From Cryptomeria japonica (taxonomy: Eukaryota; Streptophyta; Pinopsida; Cupressales; Cupressaceae), in contig NC_081408.1 of NCBI RefSeq assembly GCF_030272615.1, positions 63,484,614 through 63,548,613 of the forward strand: a stretch of DNA of 64,000 nucleotides, given 5' to 3'. A model generated the notes under the pieces. It saw nothing but the letters and a program-made list of their open reading frames with translations. It was not told the origin of the DNA and did not search any database. Below are positions 10,041 through 22,060 of the stretch, piece after piece; position 1 is the stretch's first letter, and every line of letters starts with the position of its first letter. The translations under genes and the position numbers were made by a program.

Positions 10041-12559
10041 ATGAATAGAGGAAAGAATACCAGGTCTTATATGAAGAAGAACTCTCAAGACAAGTTTCAT
10101 GAAGGGTTACTTGAAAAATTTAGGAAGGGTTGGAAAGGAACTGTTATTCCTGGTCAGTCAAATCAGTCATGGAAGTAGAAGAATAATCAAGCAGGTAAGT
10201 CTTCTGAGCATCCTATATATGCAAGGTCCAATGCTTCTTCTCATGATTCTGACCATGATATTATGGGTTTTCATGTTGGCTATTTTGGTACTAATGATGA
10301 TATCCAAACCCTTCACCAAAGATTGTCTAATACTGGTGCTTCTATGAGAGATAGGCATAGTACTAGTAATAGGGCTAGTTCCATTCCCAAAACTATATAT
10401 GGAGGGAAATATCAGTCTTATTGATATGGACCAGCTAAATATGTTGGATTCAAAGGAAACCTTGTCAGACCAAGATGAAGTGTCTTAGGAAATTGAGGTT
10501 CTCAATAAAATAGTGCATCAATTGATTGCTATGAGGAAAAATAAGGAAATGGGAAAAGAAAATGAAACCAAAACCAAACTTATTGAAAGAGAAAGATAAT
10601 TAAGATAGATTGCAGATCTTGAGTTGTTTGCTCAAGAAGAACCTAGGAGTGAAGAGCATGGTCCTATTATTAGAGAAATCTTGGATTCAAAAATTGATTC
10701 TGCACCTAAAGTTGTAGCACAACCTAGTAAGGAGGTTCACAATGATCCCCAACTTAATAGACCTGTTATTGACAAAGGGAAGCAAAAAGAAGTGGAGAAT
10801 AGTTCTGCAGTGTCAAGAAGTGCAAAGGACCCCAGGGAGTGACTTTGCATGAGATTGAGGTAGGAAGGATAAGGAAAGAAAATGGAAACCTTCAAAGGGA
10901 ATTAGAAAAGGCTAAAATAGAAGCATTTAATGCTGAGTTCAAAAGAAAGATACATTGCTTAAAATCTCCTCCTATAACTTTCCCACCTGTCAATCATAGT
11001 AACCCTACATCCCAACATACTTATGCTTCTCTGTTGAATACTCAACCAATGATGTAAACAAATGATACCCCAAATAATTTTGTTGCTCCCTCAAGTAAAA
11101 TTCAAGCAAACCAAACCAGTCATGAACCATCCTATAATCAAAGTCATCAAACTCCTATAGCTGGTGGTTCAAACCCAAGGGTGAATACTAGAAATAATTT
11201 TGCTGGAAATCAGTTTCAAAGGAGACCTATAAATGTTGAGTTGTATAGGCATTTTTATTTTGATGGAATTCCAAGATATCCAAACTGTGTCCCTAATGAA
11301 ATGAGGGATAGAATCCAGAAGTTTGCTAGGAACAATGCTATCAGTGCTGAAGAGCATCTGAAATCTTTTGGGGACATGATTAATGACTATGAAATTGGTG
11401 ATCAAGATGTCATCATGAAGCTGTTTGTGCAATCTTTGATTGAGGATGCTAGAGATTGGTATAGAGGGTTACTTGTAGATAGCATTAGTTCTTGGGAGGA
11501 ATTCAAGAATTCTTTAAAAAGAAATATGGAGATAAAACAAATGTGAGCTTCATGCTCAACAAATTTAACACTATCAAGAAGTTTGATAATGAGGTTCTTA
11601 CAGATTTTAATGCACAGTTTCAAAAGGCAATGCATGGGCTCCTTGAATGTATGAGGTTAGATGAGAATGTATGTCTAGCCACTTACTACAATGCCTTTGA
11701 TCCTAGGATGGCTTACATTCTCAGAGATAAGAACCCACATAGTTTAAGAGATACTTTCAGAATTGCAATCAATGTAGAGAGTAATAGAAAAGCATCAGGG
11801 AAAGTGGGAAGAAGGACTGATGAAATATTGTGGTAGGAACAAAAACCACAACAAAATAAATCCTCTGAAGAAGAGGATAAAATAGAGAAATTAATGATTG
11901 TTGTTAAGGATCTTACTACTAAAGTAAGTAAACTTGAGAAGCCTCACTACAACTAGTAAGATAGACCCACTAGATTGCATGATATGTGATAGAACACTGC
12001 ATGGAAAGATGACAAGCCTGTGCATGATAGATCAAAAGGCACACAAAATCAAGACACCCCTGATCTTTTAAAGGCAAGAAGTGTACATAATATGGAAAAT
12101 ACCCTTGGTGTATGGCATGTGATGGGCCACATTCCCCTTATTAGTGTGTTGTGGCTCAAGCTCTAAATGAATCCATGAGAAATGAGGGTGAACCTGCACT
12201 CAATATGTTTGAGTATAATGTGGACAATGACTGTGAGTCTTCAAAAGAAAGACGAAGCAAGTGAATATGATGTCTCAAGAAGCAATGCAAATTGCCAAAG
12301 GAAATTAACAATTGACTGGCATCCCACTTTGAATGTAGTCATAATAGAAGATCAAGAGATTCATCTTAGAAGGCCTAGTGAGGAGGAAGTCAAGAATCTC
12401 ACTAAGGCTACAATAGCTAAAGCTAAGCATAACCATAATCTAAGAATCAACAAAGATGATGAAATTCAAGGTATGCCCGGTTCTATGTTTTTTAAAGAAA
12501 ATTCTTCTAAGAGGTGCACTGAAAACAAAACTCCTATCAAAGATAGTAAAAGTGACTAG
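10041..12559 (+). pseudogene. OUT Gag (decayed)
   Basis: Capsid/nucleocapsid remnant of a Ty3/gypsy element. A plausible start is the ATG at 10041 (MNRGKN), which opens a frame with stops after about 45 codons. The capsid core is clear at 11181-11836: a FDGIPRYP entry, the retrotrans_gag block with IGDQDVIMKLFVQSL, DARDWYRGL and SWEEF, then the helical FNTIKKFDNEVLTDFNAQF part. The frame shifts near 11515. A CCHC-like knuckle CMACDGPHSPY-stop-C lies at 12109-12147 with a TAG inside it. Several stops and at least three frame changes make it non-functional. Confidence 0.85.
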
Positions 12560-12948
12560 TCAAGGAATTCAGGAAACCTGATATTGCTGATACAACTGGT
12601 AATAAGGTAGAGACCACTAGTGACAAGAGAAAAAGTCACCAAAAAATAGAGAAGGTTAAAGCTCATGCCGAGTCTAATGTTAATATTGCTTTTGATATGA
12701 CCCAAGCTTTAACACAAATGAAAGTTTCAATACCTTTGATAGAGCTATTGAAAATAAAAGAACATAGAGAGGCTATTTTTTCTTTGATTTCAAGTATATC
12801 AAATGTAGATACTTCCTCTAGAAAGGGAAATTCAAAAGATGAGAAGGATCAATAACAAGGCATCCCAAAAGTTTATGTGGGCACCGCTATTAATCAGGAA
12901 CCATTTTAGATTGATCCCTTTTATGTCACATTATTAGTAAATAACAGA

Positions 12949-13449
12949 TTGATAAAAAATTGCATGATAGATTTTGGTGCAGTTGTTAATGTACTGCCGT
13001 ATGGGGTTATGAGAGAACTAGGTTTGTTAGTACTCACTTCATATGAGAGGTGTTATGCTATGAATAATAGAGAAGTTCCTGTTGTGGGTACTATTAAAGA
13101 TGTAGAAGTAAAGATAGCAACATTCCACGAAGCTACATATAAAATGGATATAATAGTCACAAACACTAAGCCCCATTATGGAATGCTTTTGTCTAGACAG
13201 TGGATTGTTGCTGTCGGAGGACATCTTGAGCTAGAATTATCATATACAACTATCCTAGTGAATGTGAATTCTATAAAATTATACAGAAAACCATGTGCCA
13301 TAGTGGTTATTGAAAATATAGACCCAAACATGCTTAATTGCATGATAGATGTAGATCTTAATAACTTCATGATTGAATCCATTCAACCTTAGTTGAAGAA
13401 TACTGATCCTATTGTTGATGAGCTGAAATCCCAACAAGAAGGCCTATGA
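12949..13449 (+). pseudogene. OUT aspartic protease
   Basis: The retropepsin-like region is recognised by the active-site-like MIDFGAVVNVLP stretch, where D-S/T-G of an active protease is replaced by D-F-G, and by a later HYGMLLSRQW block. Stops occur at 13390-13392 and 13447-13449. The frame then runs on, unchanged, into the RNase H domain. The lost Ser/Thr next to the catalytic Asp would inactivate it. Confidence 0.8.
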
Positions 13450-13947
13450 CAAATGTATTTTGATGGAGCTCTTTGTAAAGAAGGGTCTGGAGCAAGAGTT
13501 CTTTTTATTTCCCCATTAGGTATTACCTTCAAGTATTCTTTTCTGTTAGCATTCCAATGTACAAATAACACAACTGAGTACCAGGATTTGTTATTAGGCT
13601 TAGAAATTGCTAAAAGACATGGGATCAAGTTGTTAAGGGTTTATGGAGACTCTGAGCTTGTAGTGTCTCAGATAAGGTCAAGGTATGCATCTAAAAATGA
13701 TAAGTTAAAAAAGGACAAGCATGTTGTTTGGGATGCCATTGATCACTTTGATGCATTTTCTATTGATTGGATTGAAAGGTCTAAGAACATTATAGCAGAT
13801 TTTTTAGCTAATGTTGCATTAAAGAATGATGATGTAACATTGACTGGAGTTTCAATAATTGAGACAAAAGACAAACTAGCCATCCCAGATAATGTGTACA
13901 ATTGGCAAGTTTTTGAGGATGATGAAGCCATCCTTAGATTTGTATAA
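13450..13947 (+). pseudogene. OUT extra RNase H domain (plant/archaeal-type, aRNH) placed before RT
   Basis: An RNase H fold of the RVT_3/archaeal-like type. YFDGA carries the first catalytic Asp, NNTTEYQDLLLGLEIA the Glu, YGDSELVVSQI the second Asp and NIIADFLANVA the last Asp, so the DEDD set is visible. It would degrade the RNA strand of RNA-DNA hybrids, supplementing the RT-linked RNase H. It lies directly after the protease and before RT in the same frame, whereas in Tat elements I know best the extra domain follows the RT-linked RNase H. The following bases to 14088 stay in frame with stops TAA (13945-13947), TAG and TGA. Confidence 0.85.
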
Positions 13948-14088
13948 TGCATAGATGACTATGAAGTTCAAAAGATTGATTGTAATGCATTGGTGGAAGT
14001 AGTAGATGGATAGGAAACAATTTTTGGAAGTGACATAGTGCAGTTAGAGACATATGAAATGCCTAGGTGACTGGTTGAACTAGAGGGT

Positions 14089-15435
14089 ATGTTCACTTAC
14101 AGTGATGGTCACCTACATCAAACATCATCTATAAAATTGGAGGATTTGGAAGAGGTAAACTTGGGGACTAAATATTCCCCTAAGTTGGTATATATTGGGA
14201 AGAACCTACCTCCCCATATTAAGACCAACCTCCTTAATTTGCTAAGAAAGTACAAACATGTTTTTGCTTGGTCCTATGAGGACCTAAAGGGGTATAGAAA
14301 AGACTCATTTCAATATGAAATACCTCTGCATTCTAATGCTAAGTCTTTTAGACAAAATCAAAGACCCATTAACCCCCTCCTAGAACCCAAGATGCAACAA
14401 GAGTTAATTAAGCTGAGAGAAGGGGGTATTATAAAGCCTATAAGGCATTCTTCATGGGTATCAAATGTAGTGCCTATCAGAAAAAAAAATGGGGACATAA
14501 GTCTATGTGTGGATTTTAAAAACTTAAATGTTGCCTCCCTTAAAGATAATTATTCATCTCCAAACATGGAAGCCATGTTACAAAGGGTAACTGGTTGTGA
14601 TTTATTGTCAATGATGGATGGATTTTCTGGTTACAATCAGGTATTAGTGAAAGAATCTGAGCAATTCAAGACTACTTTTAGTACCCCTTGGGGAACATAT
14701 GTGTATATAAGAATGCCATCTGGTTTGAAGAATGCTGGTGCAACTTTTCAGAGGGCTATGGATGTAGCCTTCAAGGAATTTATTAATATCATAATGGTTG
14801 TCTACCAAGATGATCTAACATGTCTCTCAAAGAAGGCAGATGACCATTGTGGTCATTTGGAAAAGATATTTTGTAAGGCTTTAGAATTTGGTGTATCTTT
14901 AAATCCAAATAAATGCCACTTTTCTTTAACTGAAGGAAAGTTACTAGGGCACATTGTATTTAAGGAAGGAGTCAAAATTGACCCTGAAAGAATTGAGGCT
15001 ATTAATAGGGTGCCTCGGCCAATGAATATTAAAGGAATTCAATCTTTTCTAGGTAAAGTAAACTTTGTCAGAAGATTTATGGCAAATTTTGCTGAAATTG
15101 TCAAGCCTATTGTGAAGCTTTTGAAGAAGGATGCCAAGTTTGTTTGGGATAATGAGGCAGCACTAGCATTTGATAAGATTAAACAGGCTATCTAGGAAGC
15201 CCCAGTGCTTGAGTCCCCTGACTATAGTAAGCCCTTCTCATTATTTTCTTTTGCTTCCTACCATATAGTAGCAACAGTTATGCTTCAAAAGGATGATATA
15301 GGGTATGAACATCCAATTGCTTTCTACAACAAATCATTGCAAGCTGTTGAACTGAAATATGAAATTATGGAAAAACATGCATATGCTTTAGTCAAGGCTA
15401 TTAAAGTATTTAGGCCTTATCTAGTAAATGCCTAA
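14089..15435 (+). pseudogene. OUT reverse transcriptase and gypsy RNase H
   Basis: A 450-codon open stretch interrupted by a single TAG at 15193-15195. RT blocks include EGGIIKPIRHSSWVSNVV, CVDFKNLN, the catalytic Asp in LLSMMDGFSGYNQ, FSTPWGTYVYIRMPSGLKNAGATFQ (domain start FSTPWGTY), the YxDD box as YQDD in VVYQDDLTCLSK, SLNPNKCHFS and LGHIV. The thumb and connection follow (IQSFLGKVNFVRRF), then the RNase H part from ESPDYSKPF with AFYNKSLQ and YEIMEKHAYAL. The first RNase H Asp (usually in a DAS motif) appears as FASYHI, so this RNase H has probably lost a catalytic residue. RT copies RNA into DNA in the particle. Confidence 0.9.
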
Positions 15436-15670
15436 ATTGTAGCCTATGTACCACCAGAAGTTGTGAAAGACCTCATATCCTAGTCTGAAGTAACCGGAAA
15501 AAGATGCAGATGGATAAGAAGAATAGAAGAATTTGTTCTTGAGATCAAAATCACAAAGTTGGTAAGAGGTTTAGGCTTAGCCAAGTTAATGATTGAGACA
15601 AACTTTAAGGATAATGATATAAATAATGTTGAGACTAAAGAAGTTATGTTGCCTATATTGAGAGGCAGCC

Positions 15671-16223
15671 ATGGTATTTAGATATAGTATACTTCTTGAA
15701 GAATGCCTCATGTCCAGAAGGTATGACACACAACTAGAAGATAACACTAAAATTAAATCACATAAATATGTTCTTATTCAGGGAAACCTATATTGGAGGA
15801 GCAGTGATGGGATGCTACTAGTTTGTCTGGATGAATTCCAAGTTGAGAAGGTTTTGAAAGAGATGCACAATGGGGTATGTGGAGGCCACTATTCAGCTAA
15901 GACTACTAGTGGTAGGATAATCAAAGAAGGGTATTATTGGCCAACTTTGTTCAAGGATTCATATAAGTATGTTCAAAAATGTGATCCTTGTCAAAGGTTC
16001 TCTTCTAAACTAAAGTATGCTGGTGCTTTACCTTTGAATCTTGTTACAGTTGAGGCCCCTTTATTTAAATGGGGCATTGATTTTATTGGAGAAATAATAG
16101 AAAAATAAAGTAGGGGCCATAGATGGATCCTAGTGGCTACATATTATTTTACCAAGTCGATTGAAGCCATACCAACCAAACAGGCCACTAGTAAAGTGGT
16201 CATCAATATTTTGATGGATAATA
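15671..16223 (+). pseudogene. OUT integrase, N-terminal part (cut by copia B)
   Basis: The HHCC zinc-binding domain is visible: the first His lies in EMHNGVCGGHYSAKTT, with YYWPTLFKD following, and CDPCQRF gives the Cys pair. The catalytic core begins with FKWGIDFIGEI (first Asp). A stop occurs at 16106-16108, but the frame continues through WILVATYYFTKSIEAIP up to the insertion of copia B after ILMDN. The other half lies at 30918-31619. Confidence 0.9.
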
Positions 16224-17291
16224 TGTTAGGTCCCAGAGACAACTGAGAAGGTGGGGGGGGGGGGGGGGGGTTGAATTAGTTGTCTAATGAATTCAAACCA
16301 AAATTAACTTAACCAAGACTTAATGCTTAATACCAGTAAACCAAACTTAATGCCGGTAGACATTTTATCAGTTAATTGCAGTACCAATAAAGATTAATGC
16401 ATGAAACAGAAAGACAATAACATCCACAACACATAACACCAATATTTGTAAGTGGAAACCTTGTAAGGGGAAAAACCACGATGGGAAACCTTACCCATAA
16501 TCAGATGATACTACTATAGATAGTATGTGTATACAATAAGGGGTCTACACATGCAAAAAGGCCAAGCGCCTAGAGCTTACTGCTCGATCACAAAAGGGAG
16601 TCACACTAACTACAATTGGATGATTAAATCCAATGATAATGTACTGCTCAAAATAGCATCTTCATATGCTGGATTCAGTACCAATTTAGTTCTAATTACC
16701 TTTACAAAATCCTTCCTTCAACCTTCAAATGATGTCTACGTGAATAGCTCTGCTTATTTTCGCATATACCTTATTGCAATACTTTTCGCAATCACTTCTT
16801 AATCTCACAAATGAGATCTTACATTTATACCATAACCTAAGACTAATTGAGTAGGTCGGCTCACTAAAAGATATTACAATAAAATTACTTACAAAGAAAC
16901 AATATCCGATGCATGATGTTGGCTCAAATATATTTACAATAATAACAAATCATCTCTATGACGTGTCGTGCTGATCTGGAATAGATAAGCCTACCGGTGT
17001 ATAACCTGGACTTATTTGCTGATAACAACAAATATGCAAACTCGAATATACCAATAAACAAATCTCCAAGACAAAGTGTCCAAACAATGTCTTTGACATA
17101 ACCAAGTATTATCCATGTGATTCTAAGTGTCGGTGAACAATATATCTTGCCAGTGAACCAAATACCAGTGACTGTGCATAAGTCGCTTGCCGGTGAACAT
17201 AACCAATTCTCCAAGTGCTGATAGGTTGACCAGTGTTGATAAGTGTTGACATCAATGACAAAACCATATCAACATATCCAAAATACCAACA
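16224..17291 (-). repeat. 3' LTR of copia B
   Basis: Pairs with 29863-30912 and begins TGTTAGGTCCCAGAG on the + strand. It contains an uninterrupted run of 18 G at 16253-16270 (C on the coding strand), which corresponds to 16 G at 29888-29903 in the other LTR. No gene is present. Confidence 0.95.
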
Positions 17292-17306
17292 ATCTTCCCC
17301 TTTGGC
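17292..17306 (-). other. Polypurine tract of copia B
   Basis: On the minus strand TGCCAAAGGGGAAGAT directly precedes the LTR start TGTTGG. The same PPT layout occurs in D (28850-28861) and I (62989-63003). Confidence 0.85.
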
Positions 17307-17637
17307 ATTGATGGCAACACAATATGGAAAACCATCAAAGTACCAAAATAGAAATGCCAAATACCAAAAAAAAAAATCTCCCAAAAAGATTATAATCAGA
17401 AATCATAATATCTCTCCCTAAGGGATAGAGTCTCTCCCCCTAGGAGTAACATGTGTTTTCCATGTGTTTTTACATATCAATCTCTCCCCCTTTGACATCA
17501 AATGCCAAAGCAATACAAATTCCAGGTTTAAATACAAAATATCAACTCATTACAAAATACCAACTACTCCCCCTGAGAAGTAGCTCTCATCATCAAAGCC
17601 ATAATTTTTTTTTCTCTTAGTTATGTCGGTTGATTAT
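17307..17637 (-). other. 3' untranslated region of copia B
   Basis: About 330 bp between the RNase H stop and the PPT. It holds further purine-rich runs (on the coding strand) near 17415-17443, 17484 and 17564. No gene is seen. Confidence 0.7.
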
Positions 17638-19791
17638 CTAAGTCTCTATCAGTGGGGGTATAACCCCAAGATGATCTCTAAGATATTCAAAAGTCTCCTT
17701 AGGAAAAGGCTTGGTAAAAATATCCACAATTTGTTCTTTAGTATTCACATAAACCAATTTCACTTCTTTTCCTTCAACATTCTCTTTCCGAAAATTCAAT
17801 TTGTAGAAACATGTTTAGTTTTTGAATGTAGTACCATATTCTTAGATATATCAATTGATGTTGTATTATCACAATAGATAGTTGTAGGTTCCTTGCATTT
17901 TACCTTTATGTCCTTCAACATTTTCTTAGGCCATAATACCTGTGTGCAATTAGTTGCTGCTGCAATATATTCTGATTCAGCTGTTGATAAAGATGTGCAA
18001 CTTTGTTTCTTACTTAACCAAGAAATTAATATGCTTCCAAGAAAAAATGTTCCACTACTAGTGCTTTTTTTGTCATCTACATCTCCTGCCCAATTTGCAT
18101 CTGTATGTGCACATAATTCAAAATTTTCATCTCTAGGATACCATAAGCCAAGATTTGTAGTGCCTTGTAAGTACCGAAAAATCCTTTTTACTACTGATTC
18201 ATGATTTTCTTTAGGATTGTTGGCATATGTGCAGAGTTTGATGAAATGATGGTGTATGTTGTCATTGATGTCAATATGCTAAAGTAAGCAAATTGGCAAG
18301 AGAACCAATATGATGGTATGATGTGAACCGGTATGATGGTATGAACCGATATATGCAAAAAGGTGAACCGGTATGTTGGAATGTGAATCCGTATATGCAA
18401 AGTCTATATTGGGGTTTCATTTGATATGAGTACCAATTGGTAGTCTCAACTTTAGGGTTTTTGGTTGATGCATTCCAAGTCTGTGTGATTTGACCGATGA
18501 CATCTTGTGATGAGTTACCATTGAAATGAAGATTAGATCACGTTTCCACATCAGCCTTGTGCACATGAAGAATTTTCTTGAGGATCTTGAATGAAGAAGA
18601 TTGATTCTATCCACCTCGGGAATGTGCAAAATCTCAGTAAACGGTGGTGAGTGCATGATGGGTTATCAGCTTCCCGAAGCAGTGAAAAATGAATGATGGT
18701 GAAGATCTTGAGAATTGTTCAAGATTATTTTACTCTATGAAATGTGATTAAACAATTAGGATTGGACTGACTGTATTGATAACCTAGATGCTTAGGGTTT
18801 TAGGTTTTGCCTATCAACCTAATTGTTATCTATAAGGTCGATGATGATTTGCATTTTTAAGTTGTTGGAAAATGTTATGTGTGTATCCAAGTGAAGAGAT
18901 ACTCGATTCTTGCCACACTAGAGAAGTGAGTAGATACATGCAGAGTGTGATTGCAAAAGTATAAGAACTAAAGTGGATCTACCTTAGCATTGAGTGATGT
19001 TATCATATCAATGTATTACCTATTGACTTCTAATCATTTCAATAGTTGGAAAATCCCTTTACCAAGTAGCTTTAATAGGCTTTTTGTAAATCTTTTAACA
19101 GGGTGACTCAAAATCATTGAGTTCTTCAAATCCTCTTGCGAGCTAACCTTTAACAGGGTTTTAACCTTTAACCGGGTTATCCCTAGCATGATTGGTTCCT
19201 AGCAGAACCTGTTGTAAGTCTTTAACCGAACTAGGCTCCTAACAGAGTGGACTTCGGAAGAGTTCAAGCATAACTTGTGGGTATTCATCCCCATCATGGT
19301 TTTTCCTAGTTAGGTTTCCACGTGAAAAATGACTGTGTTATGTGTGATTATTTTTCATGTGATGTTTTAGTTTTTTCTATTAAGCGGTAAAAGCATGCTG
19401 ATTCAGTGGTCTTTATATTTCTGATGTAATACTTGTTTAAGCATATGGGTGAAGTTGAGATGAGATATTAGGTTTTGCGATGATCTAAGTGTTATCATTT
19501 TATGACTTTTACAGTCACTATGTTTTACCGGTATTGCCTTGATTTAGATCGATGATGCTATTTACTAGTTAGTGCAGTCTTTGTAGTTTGAGTTGTTTGT
19601 GAAATTTTTTGTCCATACTGATTCACCCCCCCTCTCAGTATCTATTGAGTTTTACTCATCATTATTCATCAAGGATTACTCTAAAATCTTGAAACAATAC
19701 ATACTGCATTCATAATATCAGGTCTTGTTTGTGTTAAATATAATAGACCTCCTATCATAGACTTGTACCTAGTCAAATTAACAGGTGTTGA
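17638..19791 (-). pseudogene. Copia B RNase H, split by solo LTR E
   Basis: The coding sequence runs from 19791 to 19672, is interrupted by E, and resumes from 18217 to the TAG at 17638-17640. Upstream of the break it reads GGLLYLTQTRPDI. Downstream it reads HTDANWAGD (catalytic Asp), STAESEYIAA (Glu), YCDNTTSIDIS (Asp) and the C-terminal VDIFTKPFPKETFEYLR. A TAG stands in SRF-stop-SNPKENHE where Gln is expected, exactly at the E target site. Further decay occurs near 17750-17800. It would have removed template RNA during reverse transcription. Confidence 0.9.
18218..19671 (+). repeat. Solo LTR E (copia-type) in copia B RNase H
   Basis: 1454 bp starting TGTTGGCATATGTG and ending TTCATCA, flanked by the TSD AGGAT (18213-18217 and 19672-19676). 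There is no PBS, ORF or PPT inside. The end carries the U5-like motif CACCCCCCCCTCTCAGTATC shared with B, D, F, G and I. Its middle part matches, in reverse, both halves of G (57195-57840 and about 60086-60864). A solo LTR arises when the two LTRs of an inserted element recombine. Confidence 0.92.
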
Positions 19792-21243
19792 TTAATTCGT
19801 TAGCGATAATTTGTCAGTTGTAGTCATAGGTGTGCTTACCGGTTTAGAGTATTCCATGCCAAATTTCTTTGGTAACTCCTTCAAGTACTTAGATTGACTC
19901 AAGAATATACCTTTATCACTCTGTGAAATCTGCAATCCTAAAAAGAATTTTATCTCTCCAATCATCGACATTTCAAATTCTTGCTGCATTTTAATAGAAA
20001 AGTCTTTACATAATCCATCTTCTCCTCCAAATATAATATCATCAACAAAAACTTCTATAACTAAGATGTCATCATTAGTCACTTTATAGTATAAGTTTTT
20101 GTCAACATTACCTTTAGAAAAACCAATCTTCAAAAAATATTTATCAAATCTAGCATACCAAGCTCTTGGAGCTTGCTTCAACCCATACAAAGCTTTCCTT
20201 AACATACAAACCACATCTTTGTTATCTGTCAAAGAAAATCCATCAGGCTTTTCAATATAAACTTCTTCTTCAAGATCTCCATTTAGAAATGCACATTTAA
20301 TATCCATTTGATATACTTTGTAGTTCTTGTGTGCTACAAAAGCCAAGAATAATCTGACTGCCTCAATTCTAGCTACCAGTGCAAAGGTTTTATTATAATC
20401 AATTCCTTCTTTTTGTGAATATCCCTTACACACTAGTCTTGCTTTATTTTTGATTACATTACCATCTTCATTAAGTTTGTTTCTAAATAACCATTTTGTT
20501 CCAATTACATTTTTGTCTTTAGGCCGGGGAACTAATGCCCATGTGTTATTCTTTTCAATTTGTTCTAATTCTTCTTCCATAGCTTTAATCCAGTGTTTAT
20601 CTCCACATGCCTCATTAATTGATGCTGGTTCAATTTGAGAAATAAGACATACCTCTTCATTTGTCAGTCTTCCTCTAGTCATAACTCGTTGATACTTGTT
20701 CCCAATTATTTGATCTTCAGAGTGGTTCAATCTTACATATTGGAGTGTCTTTGTTCGTTGCTGCTCTTCAGTTCCTGTGGAATTTTCAGATGATACCAGT
20801 GTAACTGGGTCTTCATTATGTACTAGCGTGTTCATTGTAGGTTCATTTTTTAGTATCTCTCTTGCCAGTTCAAAGTTTATATACCTTGAAGTTCCTCTAA
20901 ACTGTTCATCAATTTTCACATTTGTACTTTCAACAATTTTCTGCAATCTCTTGTTAAAACATCTATATGCTTTGCTCTTAGATGAATAACTAAGAAATAT
21001 TCCTTCATCACTTCTAGGATCAAATTTTCCAATATACTCATCTCTTCTAATATAGCATTTACTTCCAAATATTCTGAAATATTTAAGAGTAGGAGTAATA
21101 CCAAACCATAATTCATGAGGGGTCTTAACAGTTTCACCTTTGATGTGAACTTTGTTGAATGTGTAGACTATTGTACTTACTGCCTCTCTCAAATATACAT
21201 GAGGTAGATTTCCTTCTAATAACATACTTCTAGCTGCATCCAA
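19792..21243 (-). pseudogene. Copia B integrase C-terminus and reverse transcriptase
   Basis: A 483-codon open stretch. It begins in the integrase core after the catalytic Glu ([35 protein letters not shown]). A linker follows ([14 protein letters not shown]), then RT: the [12 protein letters not shown] and [10 protein letters not shown] blocks, [32 protein letters not shown] and the catalytic FVDDIIFGG box. It ends at SLTN-stop, where copia RT would normally continue into the MIGGLLYL block. It is the best preserved part of B and could in principle be translated, but integrase and gag upstream are broken. Confidence 0.93.
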
Positions 21244-21870
21244 GATAGTTCAGTTTTTACTTTCTACAACTACATTTTGCTAGGGTGTCTGGGGTGCTAA
21301 TAACTGTCTTCTGATCCCATTCACTTCACAAAATGTATTAAATTCCTTAGATATGAATTCACCTCCTTGATATGATCTCAGACATTTGATTTTCTTACCA
21401 GTTTCATTCTCTACCATCACCTTGAATAGCTTGAATCTCCCAAGTGCTTCTGATTTCTCTCTGAGAAAAGTAACCCAACACATTCTATAATAGTGATCAA
21501 TGATCATCATGAAATATCTATCTCCTTGTAAACTTCTAGTTCTAGCTGGACCACATAAATTAGTATGAATTAAGTAAAGAGCATTATTGGATTTTTCTGG
21601 AATACCCTTAAAAGATGCTCAAACTTGCTTTCCAAATTGACATTCCTTACATATCGGATTGTGAGGTTTAACAATCTTAGGTAAATCTCTAACTACCTTA
21701 GTTGTACTAATTTTCACAATGTAATCAAAATTTACATGACAGAGTCTCTTATGCCATAACCAAATTTCATCAATATTTGCAATCAAGCATGCCTTTTCAC
21801 TATTATTCAAATGAAAGATATTACCTCTAGTCTGATTATCGGTTGCAATTTCCAAACCAGTTATGTTCAT
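21244..21870 (-). pseudogene. Copia B integrase, zinc finger and catalytic core
   Basis: The HHCC finger is intact in part: LWHKRLCHVNF gives the His pair and CKECQFGKQV the Cys pair. The core reads MIIDHYYRMCWV and then CLRSYQGGEF, where the catalytic Asp of RSDxGGEF is replaced by Tyr. The Glu-containing block is QNVVVESKN. Stops lie at QV-stop-ASFKG, TP-stop-QNV and KN-stop-TIL. The Asp-to-Tyr change alone would abolish strand transfer. Confidence 0.9.
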
Positions 21871-22060
21871 GATTTTACATTTGCCATTCTTGAATTGTAA
21901 CTAAAATCCTTTTTCAACTAATTGACCAACACTCAAAAGATTATGCTTTAAGCCTTCAACATAGTAAAAATTATCAGTATTGTGCTTACAATCAAGAGAT
22001 ATAGTACCTTTTCCTTTGATCAAGAAAGATTTATCATCTCCAAATCTTACTAGACCTCCA

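Noticed and set aside
14089-15435. YQDD instead of YVDD/YIDD in OUT RT as a novel enzyme class
   Set aside because: YxDD boxes vary in this position among gypsy elements and I recall similar forms in plant Tat-type RTs. The rest of the RT is ordinary.
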